A stretch of DNA of 64,000 bases from Halioglobus sp. (GTDB lineage: Bacteria > Pseudomonadota > Gammaproteobacteria > Pseudomonadales > Halieaceae). This document shows positions 6,985 to 17,019 of the stretch, one piece after another. The notes under the pieces were generated by a model. It did not search any database and was not told the origin of the DNA. It saw only the letters and a list, made by a program, of their open reading frames with translations. Made by a program: the position numbers and the translations under genes. Positions within the stretch are counted from its first letter, which is position 1. Each line of letters starts with the position of its first letter. Location: positions 1 to 64,000 of the forward strand of contig JAGRIE010000017.1 of assembly GCA_020443425.1 (NCBI GenBank), written 5' to 3'.

Positions 6985-9753
6985 TCAGATACTGCGAATG
7001 CGTTGTAACTGATCCTGCAGTGTCTCCAGTGCCTGCTGCTGCGCCTGTAGTTTTTCCTTTTCCTTATTGACCACGGCTGCGGGCGCCTTGTCGACAAACG
7101 CAGCGTTGCTGAGTTTTCCCCGCAGGCGTGACAGGTCATTCTCCAGCTTTCCAATTTCCCTGTCCAGCCGCGTAATTTCCGCGTCCTTGTCGATCAGCCC
7201 GGCGATGGGTACAAGGATTTCAAGTTCGCCCGCCAGTGCCGTCGCCGACATCGGCGCCTCAGCCTCCGGTGCCAGCCAACTGATCCCGGCCAGTTTAGCG
7301 AGCTTTTTCAGGTATTGCGAATTTTGCCCAAGCCTGCGCTGGTCATCGGCATTGCCATTGCGCAACATGACTGTCAGTTCCTTGCCGGGCGGGATATTCA
7401 TTTCACCGCGGATATTCCGTATGCCGACGATCACCGCTTTCAGCCACTCGATATCAGCGCTGGCGAGCGGATCGATACGACTGTGATCGGCCTGCGGGTA
7501 GGGTTGCAGCATGATGGTGGGGCCGGACTTGCCCGCCAGCGGTCCGACAGTCTGCCAGATCTCTTCGGTAATGAACGGCATCATCGGGTGCAGCAGTCGC
7601 AGCCAGGTCTCGAGGACACGGATAAGTGTCTGGCGTGTGCCGCGCTTGGCAGCGGCCGGGGCCGCATCGTCCCACAGCACCGGCTTGGACAGCTCCAGGT
7701 ACCAGTCGCAGTACTCGTTCCAGATGAATTCGTAGAGGGCGGAACTCGCCATGTCGAAGCGGTAGTTGTCAACGGCGCGCGCCACTTCTGCGGCCGTCTC
7801 CTGGACACGGCCGGCAATCCAGCGGTCAGCGAGGCTCAACTCGACCTCCGCCTCGCTGTCGATACCGCAATCCTCACCCTGGCAATTCATCAGTACATAG
7901 CGCGCGGCATTCCAGATTTTGTTGCAGAAATTGCGGTAGCCCTCGATGCGACCGATGTCGAACTTGATATCACGGCCGGTTGAGGCGAGCGAGTAGTAGG
8001 TGAAGCGCAGTGCGTCGGTGCCGTAGGAGGCGATACCGTCAGGGAACTGTCGGCGTGTCGCCTTTTCGATTTTGCTTGCGAGTTGGGGCTGCATCATACC
8101 GCTGGTTCGCTTGGCGACCAGTTCCTCCAGTGTGATGCCGTCGATCAGGTCGATTGGGTCAATCACATTGCCCTTCGATTTCGACATTTTCTGCCCTTCG
8201 CCATCGCGTACCAGCCCGTGAACATACACGGTGTGGAAGGGCACCTCCTGACGAAAATGCAGGGTCATCATGATCATGCGGGCGACCCAGAAAAAGATAA
8301 TATCGAAACCGGTGACCAGCACGGAGCTCGGGTGAAAGGTCGCCAGCTCCGGCGTCTCCTCGGGCCAGCCCAGCGTGGAAAAGGTCCACAGCGCCGACGA
8401 AAACCAGGTGTCGAGCACATCTTCGTCCTGGCGCAGTGCGACCTCGTCCGCCAGGCCGTTTTCACGGCGCACGGCTTCCTCGCTTGCCCCGACGTAGAAT
8501 TTGCCGTCGTCATCGTACCAGGCCGGGATCCGGTGTCCCCACCACAGCTGGCGACTGATACACCAGTCCTGGATATCGCGCATCCAGGCAAAATAGGTGT
8601 TCTCCCACTGTTTTGGCACGAACTGTATATCGCCGTTTTCCACCGCGGCGATCGCCGGTTTCGCCAGCTCCCTCGCATCGACATACCACTGGTCGGTGAG
8701 GTAGGGCTCGATGACAACGCCGGAGCGGTCGCCGCGAGGCACTTTCAGGCGGTGGTCCTCCACCTTGTCCAGCAGTCCCAGTGCCTCCATCTCGGCCACT
8801 ACCGTGCGGCGCGCCTCCGCCCGGTCGAGACCGCGGAAGGCGGCCGGTGCGGCGTCACTGATAGCGGCGTCGTCAGTGAAAATATTGATCATCGGCAGGC
8901 CGTGCCGGCGCCCGACTTCATAGTCGTTGAAGTCGTGGGCAGGTGTGATCTTGAGGCAGCCAGTGCCGAACTCGCGATCGACATACTCATCGCCGATAAC
9001 GGGGATTTCCCGGTCGCACAGCGGCAATCGCACGTGGCGGCCGATCAGGTGGGCGTAGCGCTCGTCTTCCGGATGCACTGCCACTGCGGTGTCGCCCAGC
9101 ATGGTCTCGGGGCGCGTGGTCGCGACTGTCAGGTGACCCTCACCACCGGCGAGCGGGTAGTGGAAGTGCCACAGGTGACCCGCTTCCTCCTCCGATATCA
9201 CTTCCAGGTCGGAAATCGCGGTGTGCAGGGAGGGGTCCCAGTTCACCAACCGCTGTCCGCGGTAGATCAGGCCTTCGCGGTACAGTCGGATAAACACTTC
9301 CTGTACGGCGGCACTCAGCCCGGGATCCATTGTGAAGCGTTCGCGCGACCAGTCGAGTGAGGAGCCGAGTCGCCGCAACTGCCGCGTGATAGTGCCGCCT
9401 GATTCCTCCTTCCACTCCCAGACTTTCTCGATAAACTTGTCGCGCCCGAGGTCATGGCGACTGATGCCCTGGGCGGCCAGTTGCCGCTCGACCACCATCT
9501 GTGTCGCGATACCCGCGTGATCCGTGCCCACCTGCCACAGTGTGTTGTCGCCCAGCATGCGGTGGTAGCGTATCAGGGCGTCCATGATCGCTTCCTGGAA
9601 GCCGTGCCCCATATGGAGACTGCCGGTCACATTCGGCGGCGGAATCATAATACTGTACGGGGTGTCTCCGCCCTGGGGTGCAAAATAGCCCTTGCTCTCC
9701 CACTCCTGGTACCAACGGGTTTCGAGTTCAGCGGGTGTAAAGGTCTTGTCCAT
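6985..9753 (-). CDS. valS: valyl-tRNA synthetase
   Basis: The 922-residue enzyme charges tRNA-Val with valine and edits misactivated threonine. It shows the class I signature HMGH at residues 47-50 ([15 protein letters not shown]), the KMSKS loop at residues 522-526, the inserted editing domain between them, the tRNA-binding anticodon domain, and a C-terminal coiled-coil arm (about residues 850-922, rich in Lys, Glu and Gln). The length matches bacterial ValRS (about 920-950). It is separated by 167 bp from holC-pepA upstream on the same strand; pepA-holC-valS is the usual gammaproteobacterial order. Confidence 0.98.
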   Translation of the reverse strand: MDKTFTPAELETRWYQEWESKGYFAPQGGDTPYSIMIPPPNVTGSLHMGHGFQEAIMDALIRYHRMLGDNTLWQVGTDHAGIATQMVVERQLAAQGISRHDLGRDKFIEKVWEWKEESGGTITRQLRRLGSSLDWSRERFTMDPGLSAAVQEVFIRLYREGLIYRGQRLVNWDPSLHTAISDLEVISEEEAGHLWHFHYPLAGGEGHLTVATTRPETMLGDTAVAVHPEDERYAHLIGRHVRLPLCDREIPVIGDEYVDREFGTGCLKITPAHDFNDYEVGRRHGLPMINIFTDDAAISDAAPAAFRGLDRAEARRTVVAEMEALGLLDKVEDHRLKVPRGDRSGVVIEPYLTDQWYVDARELAKPAIAAVENGDIQFVPKQWENTYFAWMRDIQDWCISRQLWWGHRIPAWYDDDGKFYVGASEEAVRRENGLADEVALRQDEDVLDTWFSSALWTFSTLGWPEETPELATFHPSSVLVTGFDIIFFWVARMIMMTLHFRQEVPFHTVYVHGLVRDGEGQKMSKSKGNVIDPIDLIDGITLEELVAKRTSGMMQPQLASKIEKATRRQFPDGIASYGTDALRFTYYSLASTGRDIKFDIGRIEGYRNFCNKIWNAARYVLMNCQGEDCGIDSEAEVELSLADRWIAGRVQETAAEVARAVDNYRFDMASSALYEFIWNEYCDWYLELSKPVLWDDAAPAAAKRGTRQTLIRVLETWLRLLHPMMPFITEEIWQTVGPLAGKSGPTIMLQPYPQADHSRIDPLASADIEWLKAVIVGIRNIRGEMNIPPGKELTVMLRNGNADDQRRLGQNSQYLKKLAKLAGISWLAPEAEAPMSATALAGELEILVPIAGLIDKDAEITRLDREIGKLENDLSRLRGKLSNAAFVDKAPAAVVNKEKEKLQAQQQALETLQDQLQRIRSI

Positions 9754-9818
9754 AAATCGGGGGTCCAGCTTGTAAACCGTGGTGCCGGCTGCCAGGTGGC
9801 GGTCGACGTGAGCCGGGG

Positions 9819-9824
9819 ATTATA
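9819..9824 (-). promoter_or_regulatory. -10 box of a possible valS promoter
   Basis: The minus strand reads a perfect TATAAT here, 66 bases before the valS ATG, in the only gap between holC and valS. No good -35 hexamer was found at 16-18 bp spacing, so the assignment rests on the -10 match and position alone. Confidence 0.35.
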
Positions 9825-9920
9825 CGGTAGTCGGGCCGGGACCGGCACCCCGGCAGCCGGCTCCGGTGTTGGTGTCGGGTCAGGCGCCCTGGGGCAGTGA
9901 CGGCCGCGCAGCGCGGCGTT

Positions 9921-10340
9921 TCAGAGATCGTGTTTTTCCAGCTGGTAGCCGCGCGCCTTGTAGAACTTCCAGGACTCTCGCAGCGCGACCAGGCTGTCCG
10001 GTTCCTGTGTGACGACCTCGGCGACGCGGGCGAAGCGGCTGAAGAACGGGGGAATCGCCAACTGCAGGTTGATCAGCAGGTCGTTGTGAGCCGCCGGTTC
10101 CTGACCCCAGCCGATCGCGATGGTATCCGCGTGTTCCTGGCCGAGCAGGCCATGGGGCAGGAAGCTGGCGGGCCGGTAGTGCCACAGGAGTTCGTCCAGT
10201 TCACAGGCCTGCGCTTCATCGGCGGCGTTGATGAAAATACGATGCCCGCGCTGGAAAGCCTTGTCGGCCAGTCGCGCGGCCACATTGAGGCGTTGCCCCG
10301 GTGCTGCGCTCTGCACGACGTAGAACCCGACCAGCGTCAT
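9921..10340 (-). CDS. holC: DNA polymerase III chi subunit
   Basis: The 139-residue product matches HolC, the chi subunit that links the clamp-loader complex to single-strand-binding protein. Recognisable family segments are FYVVQSAAPGQRL near the N-terminus, the DELLWHYRPASFLPH stretch (about residues 48-62) and a C-terminal region ending near EVVTQEPDSLVALRESWKFY. Its ATG overlaps the stop of pepA by four bases (ATGA-type coupling), and valS follows, the conserved gene order in this class. Confidence 0.93.
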   Translation of the reverse strand: MTLVGFYVVQSAAPGQRLNVAARLADKAFQRGHRIFINAADEAQACELDELLWHYRPASFLPHGLLGQEHADTIAIGWGQEPAAHNDLLINLQLAIPPFFSRFARVAEVVTQEPDSLVALRESWKFYKARGYQLEKHDL

Positions 10341-11830
10341 TGGCCGTCGCGATCCATCAGGTAGCGGGTGAGCAGCGCCACCGGTCGCCCGGTGGCACCT
10401 TTGGGTGTGCTGTCCCAGGCAGATCCGGCGATATCGAGGTGCGCCCAGCGATAGTCTTCGGTAAAGCGGGACAGGAAGCAGGCCGCGGTAATGGCGCCTC
10501 CGCCGGGGCCGCCTATATTCGCGATATCGGCGAAGTTACTTTTCAGCTGGCTCTGGTATTCATCCCAAAGCGGCATGCGCCAGGCGCGATCGTAGACCTC
10601 TTCTCCCGCCGCCAGCAGTTGCTCCGCCAGTGCGTCCTCTTTGCTGAACAGGCCCGTGGCCTGGGAGCCAAGCGCGACCACGCAGGCGCCCGTCAGCGTT
10701 GCGATATCGATCACTGTCTCCGGCTTGAAGCGCGCTGCGTAGGTGAGTGCATCGCACAGCACCAGGCGTCCCTCGGCGTCGGTGTTGAGCACTTCGATGG
10801 TTTTGCCGGACATGCTGGTGACGACGTCGCCCGGTTTGGTGGCGCTGCCGCTGGGCATATTTTCCGCCGCGGCGACAATGCCCACGACATTGATCGACAG
10901 CCCGAGTTCAGCCACGGCGCGCACGGTGCCGAACACACTGGCGGCACCGCCCATGTCGAATTTCATCTCGTCCATCTTGGCCCCGGGTTTGAGGGAGATG
11001 CCGCCGCTGTCAAAAGTAATCCCCTTGCCGACCAGCACATGGGGCTTGTCCGACGACTTGCCGCCCTTGTAGTGCATCACAATCAGCTTGGCGGGCTGGT
11101 CGCTGCCAGCGGACACGGACAGCAGCGAACCCATACCCAGTTCGCGCATTTTCTTCTCTTCCAGTACGGTTACGCCGAGGCTGCTACTGGAGCGCGCCAG
11201 TTTTCGCGCGTGGCGGGCGAGATAGGCCGGTGTGCAGATATTGCCTGGCAGGTTGGCGAGGTTTCGCGCCTCGTTGATGCCCAGGCCGATTGCCCTGCCC
11301 TGACGCAGGGCGGTGCTGGCGGCCCGCGTCGGCAGCGCGCTGTGGGTGTTTACCACCAGTCGCGTGAGTTTCCAGGGCGCTTTCGGTTTGGAAACGGTCT
11401 CGGTGTAGCGGTAGGACGCCGCGACCAGGTGCCTGGCGAGATAGCCCAGGGTCCACTCGGCCTCTTTCTCGTTCAGGTCCAGCGCTGCCAGGTGCAACAT
11501 TGCCTCGCCAGCCTGTGTGGACTCGAGGGCTCGATAACACTGCTGGCAAAATTTGCGGGCGGCCTCGCGATTGAATGTTTTCGCCTCGCCACAGCCTATC
11601 AGCAGAATGCGCTTGCTTTTGCCGGCTCCTGGCAGCATCAGGCTCTCACCGGCTTTGGCGCTGAAATCTCCCAGCGACAGTGCGCTCCTGATGGCACCGT
11701 TTGCCGCCTTGTCCAGTTTCAGCGCGGCACCGGATAATTTTTCGCCGTGGAACAGAGGCAGTATTGCGCACTGGGTGGTGGCTGCGGCGACATCCTTGAT
11801 ATCGCGCGCGGTGAACGTCATCGCGGACAT
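10337..11830 (-). CDS. pepA: leucyl aminopeptidase (M17 family)
   Basis: The 497-residue enzyme is a two-metal M17 aminopeptidase that removes N-terminal residues from peptides in the cytoplasm; in E. coli PepA also binds DNA at cer recombination sites and at carAB. The family signature NTDAEGRL is present at about residue 350, with metal-ligand segments GKGITFDSGGISLKPG and KFDMGGAA upstream. The ATG at 11828-11830 has an AAAGGAG ribosome site. It is translationally coupled to holC. In many relatives lptF-lptG face away from pepA; here a RDD gene lies upstream on the same strand instead. Confidence 0.97.
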   Translation of the reverse strand: MSAMTFTARDIKDVAAATTQCAILPLFHGEKLSGAALKLDKAANGAIRSALSLGDFSAKAGESLMLPGAGKSKRILLIGCGEAKTFNREAARKFCQQCYRALESTQAGEAMLHLAALDLNEKEAEWTLGYLARHLVAASYRYTETVSKPKAPWKLTRLVVNTHSALPTRAASTALRQGRAIGLGINEARNLANLPGNICTPAYLARHARKLARSSSSLGVTVLEEKKMRELGMGSLLSVSAGSDQPAKLIVMHYKGGKSSDKPHVLVGKGITFDSGGISLKPGAKMDEMKFDMGGAASVFGTVRAVAELGLSINVVGIVAAAENMPSGSATKPGDVVTSMSGKTIEVLNTDAEGRLVLCDALTYAARFKPETVIDIATLTGACVVALGSQATGLFSKEDALAEQLLAAGEEVYDRAWRMPLWDEYQSQLKSNFADIANIGGPGGGAITAACFLSRFTEDYRWAHLDIAGSAWDSTPKGATGRPVALLTRYLMDRDGQ

Positions 11831-11923
11831 AACAACTCCTTTGAGAGCATAAAACGCACTAGTTTAAGGGGAGCCGCGGTGAAACTGAACCGAAAAATCC
11901 CCTTGCGTACAAATCGTCGGCGC

Positions 11924-12385
11924 TCAGCCGGGCTTTTTGCCCGGTGTTTTCGGCAGCAGTATCAGTTCGGTCCGTGAAAGATAGTCGTGCCAGTAGCGGT
12001 GATTGCGGTCGACCAGGCACCACAGGTAACCGAGCCCGAGACAGGCCGCGGACAACAGCGCGCCACAACAGCGGACAATGGCTCTGCCTGCAGTCGGTGG
12101 ATTGCCATTGTAATCCACCAGTTTGATACGCCATGCCTGCATGCCCAGTGTCTGTCCATTTTTGAGCCAGAACAGGCAGAAGAAGCCGAACACACTGGTG
12201 ACCGTCAGCAGTTGGACGACAGGGGCGCTCAATACCTCCTGTTCGCCGCCTGTCGCCCGCACGACTACCGCCAGCGCTATCGCGTTGACCACGGCCACCA
12301 GTGCCACGACCAGGAAGGTGTCATACAGCATCGCCGCGAGACGACGCAGCAGCGAAGGGGAGGAAGTTGGGGCAGTCTCAGTCAT
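11924..12385 (-). CDS. RDD-family membrane protein
   Basis: The 153-residue product has the RDD-domain layout: a first membrane segment after an Arg-containing start (LLRRLAAMLYDTFLVVALVA), a second around FGFFCLFWLKNGQTLGMQAWRI carrying the conserved QTLGM..WRI motif, and a third near ACLGLGYLWCLVD followed by the basic/aromatic HDYLSRT end. RDD proteins are small inner-membrane proteins of mostly unknown role; some have been linked to ion exchange. It lies 93 bp upstream of pepA on the same strand and divergent from the response-regulator gene. Confidence 0.85.
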   Translation of the reverse strand: MTETAPTSSPSLLRRLAAMLYDTFLVVALVAVVNAIALAVVVRATGGEQEVLSAPVVQLLTVTSVFGFFCLFWLKNGQTLGMQAWRIKLVDYNGNPPTAGRAIVRCCGALLSAACLGLGYLWCLVDRNHRYWHDYLSRTELILLPKTPGKKPG

Positions 12386-12490
12386 GTCGGCCAGTTTACC
12401 ATTTCCCGCTGCGGCAGCATTAACGAAATGTAAATTGAGTGGTATTTCGGGCGCGTGCTACATTGGCTCGCGATATCGGGGAGCGAAGGT

Positions 12491-13180
12491 ATGAATGTGT
12501 TGTTGGTGGAAGACGACAGGCAGGTGGCTGATTTTGTGGTCAGCGAATTGCGTGCGGCCGGCCACAGCTGCGTTTACACGGTCGATGGTGAAGAGGGATT
12601 GCAGGCTGCCACCCGATCGCCATTCGATGTCATGGTGATCGATCGCATGATGCCCCGGATGGATGGGTTGACGCTCATCAATACCCTGCGACAGTCGGGA
12701 GACAACACGCCCGTGCTGGTGCTGAGCGCGCTCGGTGATGTGGATGACCGCGTGCAAGGGCTGCAGTGCGGTGCCGACGATTACCTGGTGAAGCCGTTCG
12801 CGATGGCCGAATTACTGGCGCGGCTGGAGGTGCTGCACCGCCGTGTCTCCGCGCCCGGCGCTGATACGCAGACCCGGTTGGTGGTGGGCGACCTGGTGAT
12901 GGACCTGCTGCGGCAGCATGTGCAGCGTGGCGATACTGTCATCGGCCTGCAGCCGCGCGAGTACAAACTGCTGGAATACCTGATGCACCACGCCGGTCAG
13001 GTGGTGACACGGGCCATGTTGCTGGAGCATGTTTGGGGGTATCATTTTGACCCCCAGACCAATGTCATCGACGTCCACATATCGCGGTTGCGGCAAAAGA
13101 TCGACAAGGACTTCGATTACCCGCTGCTGTCGACTGTGCGGGGAGCGGGTTACCGCCTCGGCGCGGCCCTGGCCGACTGA
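12491..13180 (+). CDS. OmpR-family response regulator
   Basis: The 229-residue regulator has a receiver domain with the acidic pocket (E7-D8-D9), phospho-acceptor D51 in VMVIDRMMPRMDG and K101 in DDYLVKPF. A C-terminal winged-helix DNA-binding domain ends with HISRLRQKIDK and STVRGAGYRL, as in OmpR/PhoB. The ATG at 12491 is preceded by GAGCGAAGG; an upstream in-frame codon at 12455 is rejected. The sensor kinase gene starts 10 bp downstream, so the two are a cognate pair. The signal is not evident from the sequence. Confidence 0.95.
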   Translation: MNVLLVEDDRQVADFVVSELRAAGHSCVYTVDGEEGLQAATRSPFDVMVIDRMMPRMDGLTLINTLRQSGDNTPVLVLSALGDVDDRVQGLQCGADDYLVKPFAMAELLARLEVLHRRVSAPGADTQTRLVVGDLVMDLLRQHVQRGDTVIGLQPREYKLLEYLMHHAGQVVTRAMLLEHVWGYHFDPQTNVIDVHISRLRQKIDKDFDYPLLSTVRGAGYRLGAALAD

Positions 13181-13190
13181 GCGCGACCGC

Positions 13191-14561
13191 GTGCAAGTCG
13201 GGGAAGTTGTCAGCAGTCTCACCTTCCGGTATATCGCCAAATACGTCACCGTGCTCAGCGCCTCCGTGTTCCTGGTGCTGGGTGCGTTCTACCTGTTTTT
13301 CAGCTACACCTCGTTCAAGGAGCTCGGTGAGAGCGTGGTCGAGGAACTCGACACGCTGCAGATCGTGTACCGGGGACAGGGTCTTGAGGGCGTTGAGCAG
13401 TACATCTCTGACCAGACCGCGTCGCCTTCGGTGAATCGCTTTTTTTACCTGGTGACTGACGCGTCCGGTGCCAAAGTCGCGGGAGACCTGCCGGCCGCAC
13501 CGCGCTATCAGGAATTCGAAGACGGCTGGCTGGGCTTCGAGATGGACCTGCAGAGCTGGGGCGAGTCCGTCGATGTTGATTTCGTCGCGCTGCCAGTGGC
13601 GCTGGGGGACGGCTATCGCGCGATTGTGGCCAGCGACTACGCGGATATCGTCGAGCGCGCCGAGTTGGTGTTTCACACGCTGTTCCGGGTGATGGTGGCG
13701 ACACTGATACTGGGGATTATCGGCGGTTTTTTCAGTGCCTCCAGGGCGCTGGACCAGGTGGAATTGCTGAACCGCGAGATCTCCCGTATTGTGCGGGGTG
13801 GCCCTGGCCAGCGCCTGAAAATTGAGGGCGAGGCGGGCTATTTCCGTGCGCTCGCCATCGTCATGAACCAGATGCTGGAGCAGATGGAAACGTTGATGCA
13901 GGGTGTCCGCCGGGTGTCTGATAATATTGCGCACGACCTGCGCACGCCGCTGACGCGGATGCGCAATGACCTCAGCCAGCTGCGCGATAAGGATACCCCG
14001 GTGGAGGGCCGGCAGCTGGAGCGTCTGATTGAGGAGTGCGACGACCTGCTGTCGACATTCAATGCGCTGTTGCGCATATCGGCGCTGGAGTCTGGCAGTC
14101 GCCTTGCGACCGGCAGTGAGGTAGAGCTCGGTGCACTGCTGCGCGATGTGGTGGAGTTGTACGAGCCGCTGGCGCACGAGCACGGTATAGCGCTGGAGCT
14201 GGATGCCCCGCAGCCACAACGGTGTAAGGGCGAGGCTGATCTGCTGTTCCAGATGTTTGCCAACGTGCTCGACAACGCTCTCAAATATACTCCCGACCAC
14301 GGCTTGATCCGCGTCCAGTTGCGCGCCGGTGAGGCCGGTGCGGGTCACAGCGTGATTATCTCGGACTCGGGCCCGGGTATCCCGGTGGTTGAACGCAAGA
14401 ATGTCTTTCGCCGCTTCTACCGGGTGGAGTCCAGTCGCACTGAACAGCCCGGGCACGGCCTGGGATTGAGTCTGGTGCAGGCTATCGCCCAGTACCACCA
14501 CGGTACGGTCGAGCTGCGCAGCAACCAGCCGGGTTTGCAGGTCAAGGTGTCTCTGCCCTGA
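13191..14561 (+). CDS. sensor histidine kinase (EnvZ/PhoQ type)
   Basis: From GTG 13191 the product is 456 residues: membrane segment one at about 18-38, a periplasmic sensor region to about 162, membrane segment two at about 165-183, a HAMP linker, a HisKA domain with phospho-acceptor H248 in DNIAHDLRTPLTRM, and an ATPase domain with N box (ANVLDNALKYTPDH), G1 (SDSGPGIP) and G2 (GHGLGLSLVQAIA). No ATG lies between the stop of the regulator gene and the first membrane segment, so the GTG is the likely start although its ribosome site is poor. Ten-base spacing from the regulator gene indicates co-translation. Confidence 0.92.
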   Translation: MQVGEVVSSLTFRYIAKYVTVLSASVFLVLGAFYLFFSYTSFKELGESVVEELDTLQIVYRGQGLEGVEQYISDQTASPSVNRFFYLVTDASGAKVAGDLPAAPRYQEFEDGWLGFEMDLQSWGESVDVDFVALPVALGDGYRAIVASDYADIVERAELVFHTLFRVMVATLILGIIGGFFSASRALDQVELLNREISRIVRGGPGQRLKIEGEAGYFRALAIVMNQMLEQMETLMQGVRRVSDNIAHDLRTPLTRMRNDLSQLRDKDTPVEGRQLERLIEECDDLLSTFNALLRISALESGSRLATGSEVELGALLRDVVELYEPLAHEHGIALELDAPQPQRCKGEADLLFQMFANVLDNALKYTPDHGLIRVQLRAGEAGAGHSVIISDSGPGIPVVERKNVFRRFYRVESSRTEQPGHGLGLSLVQAIAQYHHGTVELRSNQPGLQVKVSLP

Positions 14562-14593
14562 TTGCCAACGCGGCGCAACCCGGACCGGCGCGG

Positions 14594-15400
14594 CTAGTCT
14601 TGCAGTGAAATATGATCGGTGCTGGGTGTCGCAACCGGAATGGATCTGCGCTGCTGTTCCTCCTCCTGCGGCAAATCCCCGGGGGGCAGCGCCGCCAGAT
14701 GCGACAGGTCCAACGGCAGTTCCGGCGGCTCGGGCGCGGTGCAATCGCTGAAATCGGTGCCCTCAGCCGACAGTTCCAGCCCCTCCAGGCTCGGGGACAG
14801 CGGCGTCGCTGTGGCTGCCAGGTTGGGGATGCTGGCGCCGACATCGGCCATGCTCAGGTGTGTTGTATCCGGTGCTGGCGGCGGAGGTGGCGCTCGTTCA
14901 GACAGGCGCTCTGCCGTTTCCACGGCCAGCCCGGAGGTATCCACCTCCCGCGCAATGGGCTCTGCGCGCTCATGCTCACGCAACACCTCGGTTCCCGGCG
15001 GCGTCAGTGCGATGCCCCCGGATTCCGCTACGGGTGCCTGCTGGAGTGTTGTGGGGGAGGGTGCGGCTGGTTCGGCGCGGTAGGCCGTGTGATCAGGGGC
15101 GGCCGCCAGCGCGGCGATTTTTTCCGCCGCAGTCATCGCTTTTGCGTCGGCAGGCGCGGCGGCTGCCGGTGCCCCGGCACGCTTGATCACGGGGACTGCA
15201 CCGGCGCGCTCCAGTGCCTGCTTATACTTCAGTGCAGTGCTCTTGTCACAGTTGCGCTTGATCAGTTGCGGCGTACCGCAGAAAAGCTTTTCCAGCGTCG
15301 CCGCATCGGCGTTGAACACCCTGGCCAGCTGTTCGCGGACGCTGTCCAGTGCAAAGCCGTCCATGACCTGGCCGGCAAAATAAATGTTGTAGCGCTGTTC
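14594..15400 (-). CDS. conserved protein with small N-terminal domain and long disordered tail
   Basis: Not assigned to a named function. The first 75 residues form a compact, conserved-looking domain (YNIYFAGQVMDGF...KLFCGTPQLIKRNCDKSTALKYK) of a type seen at the N-terminus of several gammaproteobacterial membrane-associated proteins. The rest (about 190 residues) is rich in Ala, Pro and Glu and looks disordered, with no membrane segment. GTG 15400 is preferred over ATG 15433 because GAGGGAGG lies seven bases before it, giving 268 residues. It is convergent with the sensor-kinase gene and divergent from the AraC gene. Confidence 0.7.
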   Translation of the reverse strand, partial: EQRYNIYFAGQVMDGFALDSVREQLARVFNADAATLEKLFCGTPQLIKRNCDKSTALKYKQALERAGAVPVIKRAGAPAAAAPADAKAMTAAEKIAALAAAPDHTAYRAEPAAPSPTTLQQAPVAESGGIALTPPGTEVLREHERAEPIAREVDTSGLAVETAERLSERAPPPPPAPDTTHLSMADVGASIPNLAATATPLSPSLEGLELSAEGTDFSDCTAPEPPELPLDLSHLAALPPGDLPQEEEQQRRSIPVATPSTDHISLQD

Positions 15401-15572
15401 CACCAGGCGGCCTCCCTCACTGCTTTCATGCAAGTATAGCGCTTACCCGCGCTGTGGTCTTGTGCGGCTGGATGAGGGTATCAGCCGGCACGGCGACAAC
15501 GCTGTGCCTTCCTGACCAAGCGGCGGTGCATCTGGTAACATGGCCACCCGGATTATTGTGACACCGTAAACT

Positions 15573-16613
15573 ATGAGCGACCGCGTTCCCACTCGCTTTG
15601 TCAAAACCCTGCTGCGAATGGTAGGCGACAGGGGCTACGATTTCAGCGCCATACTGGACGACGCCGGGCTGGATTTCGATCCGCTGGATCCTGACGATCC
15701 GGCCTATCGCGATGAGATCAGCGCGATGCAGTACTCCCGTGTATACCAGAGCGTACTGAGTCTGTTGCAGGACGAGACCTTTGGCACCGCCGGCAGCGAA
15801 CTGGTGGCGCCGGGTGCATTTCGTATGATGTGTTACTGCATTATTTCCTGCCGTAACCTGGGGCAGGCGATCCAGCGCGCATCCGAGTTTTACCGCACGT
15901 TTTTCGATGAGAGAAGCCAGTTGTACGCCAACTTCAGCGACCAGGTCGCGCGCGTCGGTTACCGCACGATCTCGCGTCGGGAGCGACCCCGAGTGGCCGT
16001 TGCCGACGGCTACGGCCTGTCCCTGTGGCATCGCTTTTTCGGCTGGCTGTGCGGCCGCCCGATAGAACTGAAACGCGTGGATTTCAGTGGTGACCCGCCG
16101 CAACACCTGCAGAAGTATGAGGAGCTGTTCGGCTGCTCACTGTATTTCAACCAGCCCAACGACCTGCTGTATTTTGACAGCTCCTGCCTGGCCTGGCCGC
16201 TGGTGCACACGGAACACTCACTGCGCGAGTTCTTGCGGACCGCCCCGTATCAATTGTTGATGATGGAGAACAGTCCCGAGGGCAACAACCTGTCGGCGCA
16301 GGTAAAAGCCATGATAGGTCACGAGTTCAGTGAGGGGTTCCCGGGATTTGAAACGATCAGTCGGGCCCTCAATATGTCGGCTCCGACGCTCCGGCGGCGC
16401 CTGAAGCGCGAGGGTACGACCTTCCAGCAACTCAAGGACGAGGCCCGCTGTGAGGCGGCCAAACTGTGCCTGGATCGCCAGGAGCTGTCGATCAACGACG
16501 TGGCGCTGCAGATGGGGTTTACCGATCCCAGCGCTTTCCACCGCTCCTTCAAGAAATGGACACAGCAGACGCCCGGGCAGTTTCGCGCCAGCCGGCGCGT
16601 GCGCAAAAACTGA
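15573..16613 (+). CDS. AraC-family transcriptional regulator (OruR/ArgR-like N-domain)
   Basis: The 346-residue product has the N-terminal domain (about residues 20-205) found in AraC regulators of the OruR type, followed by an AraC DNA-binding domain at about residues 240-342 with two helix-turn-helix units: ETISRALNMSAPTLRRRLKR and SINDVALQMGFTDPSAFHRS, closing with FKKWTQQTPGQFR. Such regulators often control catabolic or lipid genes and respond to a small carbon source. The ligand and target are unknown; the cluster at 18,878-24,880 is a possible but unproven target. Confidence 0.9.
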   Translation: MSDRVPTRFVKTLLRMVGDRGYDFSAILDDAGLDFDPLDPDDPAYRDEISAMQYSRVYQSVLSLLQDETFGTAGSELVAPGAFRMMCYCIISCRNLGQAIQRASEFYRTFFDERSQLYANFSDQVARVGYRTISRRERPRVAVADGYGLSLWHRFFGWLCGRPIELKRVDFSGDPPQHLQKYEELFGCSLYFNQPNDLLYFDSSCLAWPLVHTEHSLREFLRTAPYQLLMMENSPEGNNLSAQVKAMIGHEFSEGFPGFETISRALNMSAPTLRRRLKREGTTFQQLKDEARCEAAKLCLDRQELSINDVALQMGFTDPSAFHRSFKKWTQQTPGQFRASRRVRKN

Positions 16614-16686
16614 GCACCCCCTGTCCCCGGCACTGGCGCTTCGGTATAATTTGCGCCTTCGTTTTATCTGATGGGCGGGAAATGCC

Positions 16687-17010
16687 ATGTCTGTGCAGCA
16701 AGAAATTGAACAGCAGCTTCAGTCCACCTTTGCACCCCTGGTGCTCGAGGTGGCCAATGAGAGCCATATGCACAGCGTGCCGGCCAATTCGGAAACCCAT
16801 TTCCGGGTAGTGCTGGTGACCGACCAGTTCGCCGGTCGCCGCCCGGTCGCGCGCCATCAGCAGGTGTATGCCGCGCTGGCCGACCAGCTCGCCGGGCCGG
16901 TACACGCACTGGCGCTGCACACCTACACCCCCGAGGAGTGGCAGCGGCGCGAGCAGCCCGCACCGGCTTCGCCTGACTGTCTCGGTGGCAGCAAGGCTGA
17001 GCAGCGCTAG
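16687..17010 (+). CDS. bolA: BolA-family protein
   Basis: The 107-residue product has the BolA fold signature: an N-terminal helix (QQEIEQQLQSTFAP), then EVANESHMHS followed by ETHFRVVLVTDQFAGRRPVARHQ, with the conserved His residues used for Fe-S/glutaredoxin interaction. BolA proteins help iron-sulphur maturation with monothiol glutaredoxins and affect stress morphology. A longer C-terminal tail carries HTYTPEEW, also typical. It ends ten bases before trhO, so the two form an operon. Confidence 0.93.
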   Translation: MSVQQEIEQQLQSTFAPLVLEVANESHMHSVPANSETHFRVVLVTDQFAGRRPVARHQQVYAALADQLAGPVHALALHTYTPEEWQRREQPAPASPDCLGGSKAEQR

Positions 17011-17019
17011 GGGGTGGTC

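Noticed and set aside
8083..9360. 425-codon open frame antisense to valS
   Set aside because: Shadow of valS, which has intact class I synthetase motifs.
10301..11737. 478-codon open frame antisense to pepA
   Set aside because: Shadow of pepA; no start site or motif supports it.
12397..12454. Imperfect inverted repeat (TTTACCATTTC with GAAATGTAAA) before the response-regulator gene
   Set aside because: One arm has an extra base and no regulator half-site pattern could be named; too weak to list as an operator.
13065..14744. 559-codon open frame antisense to the sensor kinase
   Set aside because: The sensor kinase on the plus strand has all domains and motifs. The minus frame has only Gln/His/Arg-rich sequence with no family pattern.
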